Below are positions 39,395 through 49,854 of a DNA stretch of 64,000 nt, piece by piece. The translations under genes were made by a program, and so were the position numbers. Source of the DNA: Lepas anatifera (Eukaryota > Arthropoda > Thecostraca > Lepadidae); assembly GCA_034440635.1 (NCBI GenBank), contig JAOTON010001680.1:620001-684000 (forward strand), written 5' to 3'. The notes under the pieces were generated by a model that made no database searches, was not told the origin of the DNA, and saw only the letters and a list, made by a program, of their open reading frames with translations. The first letter of the stretch is position 1, and every line of letters begins with the position of its first letter.

Positions 39395-41320
39395 TCATCT
39401 TTGCTCCGCTCCTCCATGAGTTCAATTCTTGTCATAAGAAGGCGCCCTATGATATACGAAACTCACGGTAAGACTCCTTTATTTCTTGCAGATATAACCG
39501 CCCCTCCATTTTCAATTTCGATCAGAGAACTGAAAAGGAAAAGATAACGTAAGCACTTAGATTATGCCGATGATTATCGATTATCATATGATTATAGATT
39601 ATTATCCAATGCAGCTAGTGCAAGGTGCGGAAACGTTGTAAAGCTTATTTTGTGATTTCATACAACATGTTTCCTTCAGTCCTTAAAACCTGGTGACCAA
39701 TGCTGATACCCTCGCACTTCAGTCAAAGTAGGGTTGCTGCAGAGTCTTTTTGGCGCAAATACGGAAGAATTCAGTCGGTGAAGGCACAGGTGGAGAGACT
39801 ATTTTAGTCGGAGGAAAGGTGTAAGTTGGAGGAAGGGGCTTCCACGTTGGTATGGCCGGGGGTGATTAGGCATATCACTTAAATGTTAATAGAGAAGTTC
39901 CAGAATCGGCTCAAACTGGGGGGCGGGGTTAGAGCTGCTGCCACACTCGGAAAGTTGGGTGCAACAGCCACCACCACAGCCCCCACGGTTCCTGCGTCTA
40001 TTGGTAAAGGGTTATGGTCGGGACTTTAGCAGCAGCAGCATATTTGGACATGGCATGCTTAAAATACCTGAGAAACAGTGTTAACAACTTCAGTGCTGCT
40101 TGAAAACAACTCTTTAAGTGCGTTTATACAATCCAATTCGCAATTGTTTCTCACCTTTCACGTTGCTGTTCACATTCCCGGTCCCCGAGGAAATCAGTAT
40201 TCACTTACCATGTCACGCCGCTAGCGCCATCTATGGAGAGCCAGTGCAAGCTCAACTAAAAGCGGATATGATAAGCAAAAAATAACCGTTATGTGTGCAA
40301 GTTATAACAACAAAAACAAAACGAATAGGACACCAATGAACCAAACAACCAACCCAGTGCAATTTTTTGCACCTCGTTGGTAATATGGGTTGATGGTGAG
40401 CCAAAAAGTGGAAAATTGGGCAGAATGAAAAAACTTCAACTCGAGTGGGCCACCAAAAGTTTTTCGAAAATTGCATTTCTGATGAGCGCATCGTTATCAG
40501 CATCAAAAAATGCATCTAATGGACAACGATCCGTTACTTTCTGAAGAAAAAACCTAAATCCGGACCAGGCTATTACATAGCATCATAAATCTTGGAAAAT
40601 AGAAGGTAAAATGGTCAAAATGGTAATTTACAACCAAAAGGACTGCATAAGGCTAAGGGTCAAACATTCGGATTTCTAGCGTCAAAGATTCTGATTTATG
40701 TTGTATTCCTAATAATTATATATTTCTGTAGTATATACCATCATTCTCCCCACTGGCGGACCCAAGAGGGGGAGAGAGGAAGGGGACCTTGACCCCCAAC
40801 AAAGCCCAAAGTGCTATACTTCGCCCCCAAAGGACCAAACTTTCGCCGTGTTTCGCCGTGCGCACTGGAGGGGGGGCTTGGGGCAGAGGTGCAGAAAGTA
40901 TGCTGGCTGTCACAAACTCAATGCGACATATGCCTCCTCTGTCACACAGAGCTGGAAATAATAATTGTATACTTGAATACTATTTCCAATATGCTGAATG
41001 TCCTCTACCTGTCCCTTACTTTTTGCAGCAGACAAGGTTCTAGCACCAAACCATTACAGCATGAAAGTAGTAAACTGAGTTGTCTTAACTATTATTGGCA
41101 ACTCTGACCGCAGTTTCCCCCAATTACATGCATTTCCCTTTTTGAAGAAGTTTCCATTTTTGGAAGGAGTGTCTTGCAATTATGGTACTTTTCCACATGA
41201 TTAAATTGTAGCAATTATCATGAAAATAGTCATTATTGGGAACACACCTATCTATTAATGGGAGCATACATGTACACACAATTAGGAACCCTAACCACAG
41301 CTTCCCCCCCCACTTAACTT

Positions 41321-41721
41321 CAGGGGAGGAAAAAGTTCAAACCTGTCGCAAACCAGAATTCATATCACTAAAACTGTCGCACCTAGGATAAGTAGCACGC
41401 TGGTAAAACAACATACATAGCTTGGAAAATCGGTTGTAGATCTGCCTAAAACTCCAGTTAAGCATAAGTTCCTCAGCCCATCATACCTTACTCGCTAAGA
41501 ATGGTGGAGGGGGGGCAAGTGCTCCCTTGCCTCCTGGATCTGTCTGTGTATCGAGGTTTTTAGCTGCGTAAAGGCCCAGCTCCCTGGGAGCTGGGCTTTT
41601 GTTTTCTCGGCGACTGCTGGAGTTCCGATTTGGTAGACGTTTTCTGTCGCACTGAATATGTTCAGTAGCCAAGTTCTGTCGCAATCCCTGGTGGGCGAGT
41701 TGGTGGTTGTTTCCACCCCTG
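41321..41721. mobile_element. 401-bp hAT-like MITE nested in copy 1
   Basis: Termini CAGGGGAGGAAAAAGTT and, as reverse complement of the right end, CAGGGGTGGAAACAACC. Perfect 8-bp TSD CTTAACTT at 41313-41320 and 41722-41729. Copies 2 and 3 of the host element run straight through this site (CCACTGAACTTC), confirming the insertion. An internal 11-bp-arm palindrome (GCCCAGCTCCC, 41574-41596) and repeated CTGTCGCA words are present. No coding capacity seen. Confidence 0.85.
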
Positions 41722-42252
41722 CTTAACTTCTATCTCACATATCAACAAAAGGGAAAAAATGTCAATGTCAACATAGTATTTGGATCTACCTAAAATGTGT
41801 TGGTAAAGTGGACCTTAGGCAGCATTTTTATAAGCACATCAAATGCTAAAAATTTGCATCCCACTCTCGATCATCACCTGCCTGGTCATTCCTTCTTGCA
41901 GTAAAATCTCTGAGGCAACTAGCCTGCATAGATGTAAAATTATGTCTATTGGCCTAATAGGTACAGAGGTATTGGAATTCGCATACCAAAGAATGATCCA
42001 GTGTAGTCAAAATCCTGTTTTAACTCCATGCAGTTCAGGTCCTGTGCATTGCTTACCACCACTGGTAGTAAGCAACACACCCCCAACCAGCGTTTTTCGA
42101 AGTCTATTTCTTTCTGAGATTTGCTGTGATTTTCTGAGATAACAAGGGGGTCTACTCGGCCCCCTCCAGTGCACGTTAGTTCCAGGCCCCTCTCCAGTGT
42201 GGGTGTTAACACTTTGTGGAGGACTGCATTAGCACACATTTGCTATCTGTAC

Positions 42253-42512
42253 CATAGGCGGATCCAGGGAGGGGCAAGGGGGTCACGTGCCCCCTCCCCG
42301 ATCGACCCTCGGCGCCCCCCTGAAAGGTCGATGGCGCCCCCTGAAATGTCGCTTCCCACCCCCTTCCCCCAGGATATGAAAGTCGGCGCCCACCGATAGG
42401 ATTTGGCGCCCGCCTGATAGGTTTTGCCGGTCATAAGTGGCGCCCCCTGGTCTGGGTGGCGCCCCCCCCGGGAAGGTGCCCCCTCCGATCGGCAATTCTG
42501 GATCCGCCTATG
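42253..42512. mobile_element. 260-bp MITE of the GGCGGATCC family nested in copy 1
   Basis: Ends CATAGGCGGATCCAGG and CTGGATCCGCCTATG form inverted repeats. Perfect 8-bp TSD ATCTGTAC at 42245-42252 and 42513-42520. Copies 2 and 3 show the empty site GCTATCTGTACAATATTG. Interior is rich in GGCGCC and CCCCC words and has no gene. Confidence 0.9.
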
Positions 42513-43018
42513 ATCTGTACAATATTGATATGATAATTTGATCATGAAAACTCACCTGAATAACTGCTGTTGCCAGCCTGTTGCTGGCGCCAACTCTCCC
42601 AACTTCCTCCAGCTCCAAATCTATGTAACCAATCTAGGGCACAAATAAGCTAAGGCACAAGCAGGCTAAGGAATGAAAAACCAAGCTTGATATGGGAAAG
42701 TGCATCAGTCTTACAATAGCCTACATTCATCTTAGATTGGCCATGGGCAGCAATATTTATTCTAGCTAGTTTTAGCCTGCACTTATCTCAAATATACCTA
42801 ATGAATATGCCCTCAAAATAAGTGGCTTCCCGCCTGTTTAAATTTTTGGCAGGCTCTACATCACATAAACATTTCTAACTTGTCTTGTCGCTGTTGCGCA
42901 GTTTAAGTAGAATTACTGCCCAGCTATGTTTATTTTTTCACTCACTTAGTACTTTTATTAGTAGCTTTTAGGCGAACTTAATACTAAATTCAAAGAAATA
43001 GGGGCCGCTAAATCGAAG

Positions 43019-44242
43019 TTGGATCCCGGGCCACTGGAAAATTCTCGGAAATGAAAAAGCCGACGAACAGGCCAAAAAATCTCTAGAACTCAGAGACGTA
43101 ACACCTCTCAAATGGTCTGGAGACGATAGCAAAGCTCTCCTCCAGAACCATATCCGGAAGTACATCCAAAATGACTGGACCACTAACCACAGCGCCCATT
43201 TATTCTATATAAAGCCTAACATCGGCTACACCAAAACAGTCGCCGGCGTGAGGTCATCCTGACCAGACTCAGAATCGGACACACCAAATTAAATGCCTAT
43301 TGGCGTGTAGGTACCTGTGGTACCTGCTGTGCCATGGAGAATCCCTACCATATCCTCATCGACTGTCCCCAGCACGATGCCCATAGGCAGCCCATGCTAG
43401 ATTATTGCCGCATCAGAAATATCCCAGTAAATCTTTCCACCCTTCTCGGCAATGATCACCCTGAGCTGCTGGACAAGCTCTTGGAACAATTACACTATAA
43501 ACGTCCGTCTGACAAATTTAAACAATAGGTGCTTAAAATTAGGTTTTAACTGTCTGGTCCTAAGGTATGGTAGACTCAGAATAACTCCCAACATAGGGAA
43601 AAAACAAAAAACAAAAACAAAAAGTTCAACTAACCAACTAACCCTATCTAACCATTTGTTCATGTTTGCTAACCAACTAACCCTAACTTAAGGACTACTA
43701 ACTATACTAACCACATCTAAGACTAACAACTAACCAACTCACACCCCTCCCTAACACTCTATCTGTTCTATTACCCTTCTCTCTTCCTCTATGCGGCGGC
43801 TACCCAGCCAGAGAGGGTGCTGTAACCTCACCTCCTGGTTGCAGGATAAAGACCCGCGGCATCACGTCATGGTGCTTGCGGGTGTTTCTAATAACCCAAA
43901 ATTATTCCTTTTCAATGGAGGAAATCGAGTAACGTAAGCAAACGGTTATTCGATAACAAGGAACAAAATAAAAAAACTAATATTTACGCTGGCAAGCCTC
44001 TTCACGTACCGTTTTAAATCCTACCTGTGCCCCAGGCTCGGCATCTCTGCTGTAGCAATCCCCTTCCCTCGCTAGTGTTGCTACACTTCGCGACCCATTC
44101 CTTGAAATAAGATTCGTCCCTTTGTTCTGCGACGTTAAAGTAAACACCCCTCCCGAAAATTCTCCCACACACTTTAGAGGCGGGCAAAGGTGCCTTGCAC
44201 AGAACGCCTTATAAAAAGCCCTTAACTAACTAACTAACGAAG
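43019..44242 (+). mobile_element. 5'-truncated non-LTR retrotransposon (LINE) nested in copy 1
   Basis: Starts inside an RNase H domain (GNEKADEQAKKSLELRDVTPL) and continues to the ORF2 C-terminus after a frame break at about 43257: ILTRLRIGHTKLNAYWRVG, then a zinc knuckle CGTCCAMENPYHILIDC. The coding end is TAG at 43526. A roughly 0.7-kb 3' tail ends in repeated CTAA units (44223-44237). The short duplication CGAAG flanks it (43014-43018, 44238-44242). RNase H plus a terminal CCHC fits the I/R1/Jockey-type group. The 5' part (endonuclease and RT) is missing, as is usual for truncated LINE copies. Confidence 0.75.
43260..43528 (+). pseudogene. LINE ORF2 C-terminal remnant with zinc knuckle
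   Basis: Frame reads LTRLRIGHTKLNAYWRVG, then CGTC-CAMENPYH-ILIDC (Cys-Cys-His-Cys spacing of LINE ORF2 tails) and QHDAHRQPML, to TAG at 43526-43528. The RNase H part at 43036-43256 is in a different frame, so a small indel breaks it. Not a functional protein by itself. Confidence 0.7.
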
Positions 44243-44956
44243 AGACCCAAACTGTAAATCTGATTTAACCTGAAAAAATGGACAGAGAAGTACTTGATAA
44301 AGTATCTGCGTTATCGTTAATGCCTTAAATATGCCCACAATCGTGTATTTTTTTTTAAATTGACTGTCGCATTTCCGGTATCTAGGCGACAACTTTCTGC
44401 AAACTACTAACAATCGGCACCATTGGGCCGCATGTTAAAATCTGGCAACTGTGACAGCGGTTTGCAGGTTTTCTGCAGCGGGGGTCCCTCGTTTTAGTAG
44501 AAACTGAACACAGTACCAATATTGTATCACTAATGGTACGCTGTGCAATTGAAGAACAGAGCTGCTAAGTTAAAATATTCCCTACACGCTCCATTCTCTA
44601 TTTCGAAAATATGAGGTTTGATTTTGAGCCATAGTCGCTATTTTGTCACAATTATGCACCTCAATTTTCGTAAATGTGTCACAAACTCCGGTAGCCGAGT
44701 TGGCAAGTTCCTGCACCTCTGGCTCGGGGCCCCCACCCATTTTTCCGCGTTGGCCGAAGTACTGCTTGTAGCCAAAAACGGCACTTGGCCACATTTGAAA
44801 GACTTTAATGGCACGTGGATTGGTGAAATAATTTTCAAAATCGGCTGTTTCTTTTTTACTTATAGGCTTTCAAATTCAGCCTGCATTTTGGGATTGCCAC
44901 AATCCCGCGGTCGGACAATCCCGCGGTGCTTGCATTGGAAACCGAGTGGTGACGTC

Positions 44957-45770
44957 ATAACGCCATATAACCGAGAGGATATGTCAAGGTTGCCTCATAC
45001 GAAGGTCCAGATCAAGGTCAAAGGTCACAGGTCAAGGTCCTTTCAGCACTTTTAAGGTCATTGACCCTAGTGCTTTCGGTCAAATGACCTTACCCGGTCC
45101 AACGTATATTATGCTACGACGTCATAGTTAAGTTGCCTAGATGTAAAGGTCAAGGTCAAGGGTCAAGTTCCAAGTTCATTGGTAAAGGTAAATCCTCATT
45201 TCCCGCCAATCAGTGCCTACAGTGCTAGTCATAGTGTACATCATAGGTAGTATACCATATTGTGACCTCCTAGGCCAATGACTTTGAACGACATTGACCT
45301 TAGAATTGTGGAAAAGATTCTTTGTTATTTTCCCTCTATGGCCCTGGTCCGTATTTAGCTTATTCCCGTCTGTTTCTCGCATAATCACGGCATTTCCCAG
45401 TAGCTCCTGAGCATGGCCAAATTTTGACCTTTATGACCTCGTTTGACCTAGAAGATATTGACCTATGTAATGATGTAATGATCTCCACAGCCCCCACCCA
45501 CCCCCAAATAGTGTTTTTCTACACCGCTTAGTTTCCTAGATCTTATGGGGCCTACCAGGCCCTCCTCCAGTGCGCGTCAGTGCCAGACCCCTCGTCAGTG
45601 AGGGTCTTAAGGTGACATAAGTAAGAAATGGGTAAATACATCGGATTGAAACTTATACCACATAATGGACCCACAGAGTGCTACAAAATATTTCCGGGAT
45701 TTTTTTAATATCGATGACTTAGGGTCAGGTACGGATCATAACCGCTCCGTTGGAAATGCATGGGGAAAAC
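44957..45770. repeat. TGACC/AGGTCA-dense repeat
   Basis: Many TGACC, GGTCA and AGGTCA words occur (for example AAGGTCAAAGGTCACAGGTC near 45010). The segment 45610-45770 resembles parts of 30540-30700 (CGGATTGAAACTTATACCACATAATGG), so it belongs to the same dispersed family. The piece 45508-45605 resembles the interior of the hAT-like copies, suggesting a further old fragment. No termini identified. Confidence 0.6.
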
Positions 45771-46047
45771 AGGACATGGGCTGTATTTATTTATTTATCA
45801 TTTATTTATTTTACTACTTCAGGCCACTCCACAAAATTCATGTGGCTATTCTTAGCCCGGAGCGCACGTGTGCATAGGAGTATTCGGCTAGATTTATCGA
45901 ATAGTAATGTTAGGTAGGTACATCGTATATTTTTCTATCGTAACTATGAAGTGTGCCGTAACCATGCTTGCGCAGGAGAGCCGAATGTTGATTCTTCTTA
46001 CTTTTCGGTTCGCTGGAATAGCTGTTTTCGGATTAGGGTCAGCAAAC

Positions 46048-46283
46048 CATACGCGTCGGAAAAGGGGGCCAGGGGGGCCTGGCCCCCCACTTTTTGGCCA
46101 AAAATTTCCTGATCTCAGTCAAAATGAGAGAAAACCGGACATTCTTATATCCAGCCGCTGCGGGAGGCAACGAAGAGCCCAAATTCAAACAGTTTTTGGT
46201 CCTGACGTTGAAAGTCTTCTGTCAGCATCAGGGTGAAGTTTGACTGGCCCCCCCCCACTCTTTTGCCGGTGGCGACACTTATG
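46048..46283. mobile_element. 236-bp MITE-like element with 8-bp TSD
   Basis: Perfect TSD CAGCAAAC at 46040-46047 and 46284-46291. Ends CATACGCGTCGG and, as reverse complement, CATAAGTGTCGC are only partly alike. Contains GGGGGGCCTGGCCCCCC near the left and a C-run near the right. hAT-like by TSD length; no gene. Confidence 0.65.
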
Positions 46284-46574
46284 CAGCAAACATTTCGAAG
46301 TTAAATCCTTGATTACAGACCGAAATCACTAAACAGCTGAGTGCATGAGTAAACGGCCCGCGGGATGTGAAACCAGGTAGAATGCAGCAGATGCTGCACT
46401 GTCCGGAAGTAGCCGTCCTGTATGATGTTCTGAAACTTCACAGGAAGGCTTGAAATACGTATCCGAAGTCATATGATGTTTATTGGAACAAACGTCATCG
46501 AAGTAAGTGTTATCAAGGACGGACTTTTAAACTTCAGCTTCGACAAAAAGACCAGAGATAAACAGAGCCAACGC

Positions 46575-46902
46575 AAGCAGTCTCTGACCTCAGGTCACGA
46601 AATCGAAAAATCCGGATACACATTCTGTAGACCCTGGACGGTTCATGAGGTGTAGGAAGTTTCAAATCGATCGAATAAGAAATGTAGCTCTTATAGAGCT
46701 CAAAAGTTGAAGTGAGGTGATCTTCGTTGACCTCGTCTGGTGACCTGACCTTGGGTAACCAGGGTTAAAAATTCAGGGATGGTGAGAACATGACGGGGTG
46801 AGAGATAGAGCCCTCAACCGTGGTGCTGCGTCTCACCGTTTTTCTGCTATCCCGATAAAACCTTAGGGGGGGGCCATCAATGACCCTCCGGTGGGGCGAG
46901 GG
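46575..46902. repeat. Partial TGACC-rich element (3' part, same family as 7865-8870)
   Basis: Matches about 8540-8870: GTAGACCCTGGA, AAGTTTCAAATC, TAGAGCTCAAAAGT, GACCTGACCTTGGGT, then the end GGTGGGGCGAGGGCTAA. Terminal tetramer is CTAA, a mutated TTAA. Left part absent. Confidence 0.65.
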
Positions 46903-46924
46903 CTAATACCATTTTATTTCATTG

Positions 46925-47122
46925 TATTCTATTTATTAGGGCCACTCCCAACAGACACACTTGACCAATCGCAGGGAGTATTGGCGTAGGTGTTTAAGGA
47001 TCCTCTCCACCGGGTCCGAATTTGACACGGAAGGCGGTTTTCCGCTGTAGGGATTGAACCCACGTTAATCTATGCTATCCGATCCGAAGACGGGCAACGA
47101 AGCCACTATGCCACCCCGGCCA
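46925..47122 (-). repeat. tRNA-derived SINE
   Basis: On the minus strand the head reads GGCCGGGGTGGCATAGTGG, an RNA polymerase III A box (TGGCATAGTGG), followed about 50 bases later by a B box (GGGTTCAATCCC). Spacing is tRNA-like. The body continues to about 46925 and ends in T-rich and AT-rich sequence. Family not named. Confidence 0.6.
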
Positions 47123-48006
47123 AATCATTCATTTTGTGCTTCTCACCTAATTGGCTTCCATGTACAGGGCAGAGGAGCAGAAAGCATGCTGGCTGTCACA
47201 AACTCAACGCGATGTATGCCTCATCTGTCACACAAAGCTGGAAATCATAATTGTATACTTGAATACTATTTCCAATATGCTGAATGTCACCTACCTGTCT
47301 CTTACTTTTTGCAGCAGACAAGGTTCAAGCACCAAGCCATTACAGCATGAAAGTAGTAAACTGTGTTTTCATTTTTAGATCATGTTTTTGTTTTTGGAAG
47401 GAAAATTTCCAATTATGGATCATTGTTTCCAGTATTGGGATCATAACTATTATTGGCAACTCTGGCTGCAGTTGCCCCAATGACATGCATTTCCCTTTTT
47501 GAAGAATGTTCAATTTTTGGAAGGAGTGTTTCCAATTATGGTACATTTTCCCATGATTAAATGTGACAATTATCATGAAAATAATTATTATTGGGAACTA
47601 ATCTATAAATGGGAGCGTAAACCTACACACAATTGGGAACCCTGATCACAGCTTCCCCTCCCCCCACTGAACTTCTATCTCATATATCAACAAAAGGGAC
47701 AAAAATTTCAATGTCAACATAGGATTTGGATCTACCTAAAATGTGTTGGTAAAGTGGACCTTAGGTAGAATTTTTATAGACAGATCAAATGCTTAAAATT
47801 TGCCTCCCACCCCTGATTATCGCCTGCCTGGTCGATCCTTCTTGCAGTAAAAACTCTGAAATTAAAATTAAAATTATGTCTATTAAATAAAATTATGTAA
47901 AATTATGTCTATTGGCCTAATAGGTACAGATGTATTGGAAGTCTCATACCAAAGAAAGATCCAGTGTAGTCAAAATCCTGCTTTAACTCCATGCAGTTCA
48001 GGTCCT

Positions 48007-48043
48007 GTGTGTTGCTTACTACCACTGGTAGTAAGCAACACAC
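48007..48043. other. Perfect 18-bp-arm stem-loop inside hAT-like copy 2
   Basis: GTGTGTTGCTTACTACCA is followed by one base and its exact reverse complement. The same hairpin is intact in copy 3 at 52725-52761 and imperfect in copy 1 at about 42036-42073. Confidence 0.8.
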
Positions 48044-48415
48044 CCACAACCAGCGTTTTTGAAGTATCTTTCCTTTTGAGATTTTCTATGATTTTCTGAG
48101 ATGAGAAGGGGGTCTAATAGGCCCCCCTCCAGTGCATGTTAGCGCCGGGACCCTCTCCAGGGTGTGTTTTAACACTTTGTGGAGGACTGCATTGGCACAC
48201 ATTTGCTATCTGTACAATATTGACATGATAATTTGATCATGAAATCTCACCTGAATTACCGTTGTTGCCAGTCTGTTGCTGGCGCCAACTCTCCAAACTT
48301 CCTCCAGCTCCAAATCTACCTAATTAATCTTGATTTAGGGCACAAATAAGGTAAGGCACAAGCAAGCTAAGGAATGAAAAACCAAGTTTGATATGTGAAA
48401 GTGCATCTCAAAGTA

Positions 48416-49007
48416 GGGTAGAGTGGGGTAAGACGCATACGTTAAGGGAGAATTCGTCTGTACCGATCCTACCAGGACGGAATTACTTTATTTTTCTTAG
48501 TTAAGTTCTTTCATAGTTTGTCTACACTCAGATAGAAATTTGTTATTCTGACACGATGCAAAGTGTGCGAAATTTATTTTTTCTTGAGACCATGTAAAAA
48601 GGCGTTTTACCCCGATAGCGGGGTAAAACGCCCAAGCCCCGGATTAAAAGGCCGTCATAAAACTCCCAGCGTGTATTGTACCTTTTGCTTCACGTGAAAA
48701 ATAGGAATATCATTATACTTACGTTGTAAGACAAATTAGTGACAAAGTTGGGAGGGTGAGCACATTCAAGTCGCATAGAGTACAATCGCAACTTTAAGGC
48801 AGCTTGTTTTTAGGTCCAGAGATGCAAAAAGCAACAAATGTTTGTTGAAAAATAACGGAGTTTACTGGGCGCGTCCAATCATGCCCAGGACCGGATCAGA
48901 AAGGCCGCTACCAGAAAAAAATGTTAGATGGAGGCTACAGTTCTTACATCAGCCTGGACATAGTAGTAGGCGTCTTACCCAGGTGGGCGCGTTACCCCAC
49001 TCTACCC
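48416..49007. mobile_element. 592-bp TA-flanked MITE (mariner-like) nested in copy 2
   Basis: Ends GGGTAGAGTGGGGTAA and TTACCCCACTCTACCC are exact inverted repeats of 16 bp. TA dinucleotides flank it (48414-48415, 49008-49009), as expected for Tc1/mariner-type insertions. Copies 1 and 3 lack it. An internal hairpin (GGCGTTTTACCCCG, 48601-48632) resembles a rejoined pair of similar ends. No transposase. Confidence 0.82.
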
Positions 49008-49406
49008 TAATCTACATTCGTCTTAGATTAGCCATGGGCAGCACTATTTAATCTAGCTAGTTTTAGCGTGCACTTATCTCAGATATACCTAATAAATATG
49101 CCTTCAAAAGAACTGGCTTCCCACCTGTTTTATATTTTTGGCAGGCTTTACATCGCTCTACATGGCATAAACATTTCGAACTTGTCTTGTCGCTGCTGCG
49201 TATTTTAAGTAAAATTGCTGCCCAGCTATGTTTATTTTTTCACTCATTTAGTACTTTTCTTAGTAGCTTTTAGGCGTACTTAATACTAACTTCAAAGAAA
49301 TAGGGGCCGCTAAATCGAGGAGACTCAAACTATCAATGTGATTTAACCTGACAAAATGGACAGAGAAGTACTTGATAGCGTATCTGCGTTATCGTTAGTG
49401 CCTTAA

Positions 49407-49854
49407 AGGAATGTGGCACCTTGGTCAAATCCTGGAATTTAGTGAAATTAGGCGTACTTTTAGCCAACAATAATGAAACCAGTCATGATTTCTCTGAAAA
49501 ATGTACAATAACCTCAATATTTTGTTTTTAAAAATACTCCTCTAGAAAAAGAAATAAATATCAGCCTGTGGATGATGTCACGATCTGGCAACCACTACCA
49601 TACTTGAAACGCTTCAAGGGCTTCGATTGGCTGATGCTCATCGTGACATCCGCATATGTCGTCACACCAGTAGCTCACAACAATGGCCACCGGTGACGGG
49701 GGCTGATGGGGGCTGGTGTCAGGTAGGTTTTAGCTTTTTTCTACGGAAATATCGAGTTCCAAGACAAATGAAATATGGAGTACCGTGTTTTCCGACTTAA
49801 TTTACAACTTGGCTATCTCAGTTAAAATCACGTTGTGAAGGTGCTACATTCCCT
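49407..49854 (+). mobile_element. 448-bp TTAA MITE, copy B, nested in hAT-like copy 2
   Basis: Ends AGGAATGTGGCACCTT and AAGGTGCTACATTCCCT are inverted repeats. TTAA flanks it (49403-49406, 49855-49858). The empty site CCTTAAATATGCCC is present in copies 1 and 3, proving TTAA duplication. TTAA target choice is typical of piggyBac and Kolobok superfamilies; which one is not decidable. Non-coding. Confidence 0.9.

Larger units (their letters stand above)
36695..40572. mobile_element. 3.88-kb palindromic DNA transposon with ~1.85-kb inverted arms, 8-bp TSD
   Basis: The two halves are inverted copies of each other. The left end TAGCCTGGTCCGGATTT matches the reverse complement of the right end; homology continues inward through the 'minor' ends (AACTCGAGTGGGCC), the ORF region and the CACCCACAAGCTATAT block, leaving only about 240 bp near 38.6-38.8 kb as a centre. 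Arms differ by substitutions and small indels (centre drifts about 75 bp). Perfect TSD TTACATAG lies at 36687-36694 and 40573-40580. An 8-bp TSD fits hAT or P-type cut-and-paste elements; the terminus is not diagnostic. Each arm carries a similar open frame (see separate entries). No transposase was recognised, so it is probably non-autonomous, a foldback-like form. Confidence 0.85.
40884..44721 (+). mobile_element. hAT-like element, copy 1 (with three nested insertions)
   Basis: Begins CAGAGGTGCAGAAAGTATGC and ends CCTGCACCTCTG, so the termini are inverted repeats (CAGAGGTGCAG). Flanking 8-bp TSD GCTTGGGG (40876-40883) and GCTCGGGG (44722-44729) differ at one base. Comparison with copies 2 and 3 shows three insertions: 41321-41721, 42253-42512 and 43019-about 44237. 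Without these and their TSDs about 1.94 kb remain, close to copy 3. No transposase frame, so non-autonomous. Termini of the CAGNGGTG type and 8-bp TSDs are typical of hAT. Confidence 0.88.
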
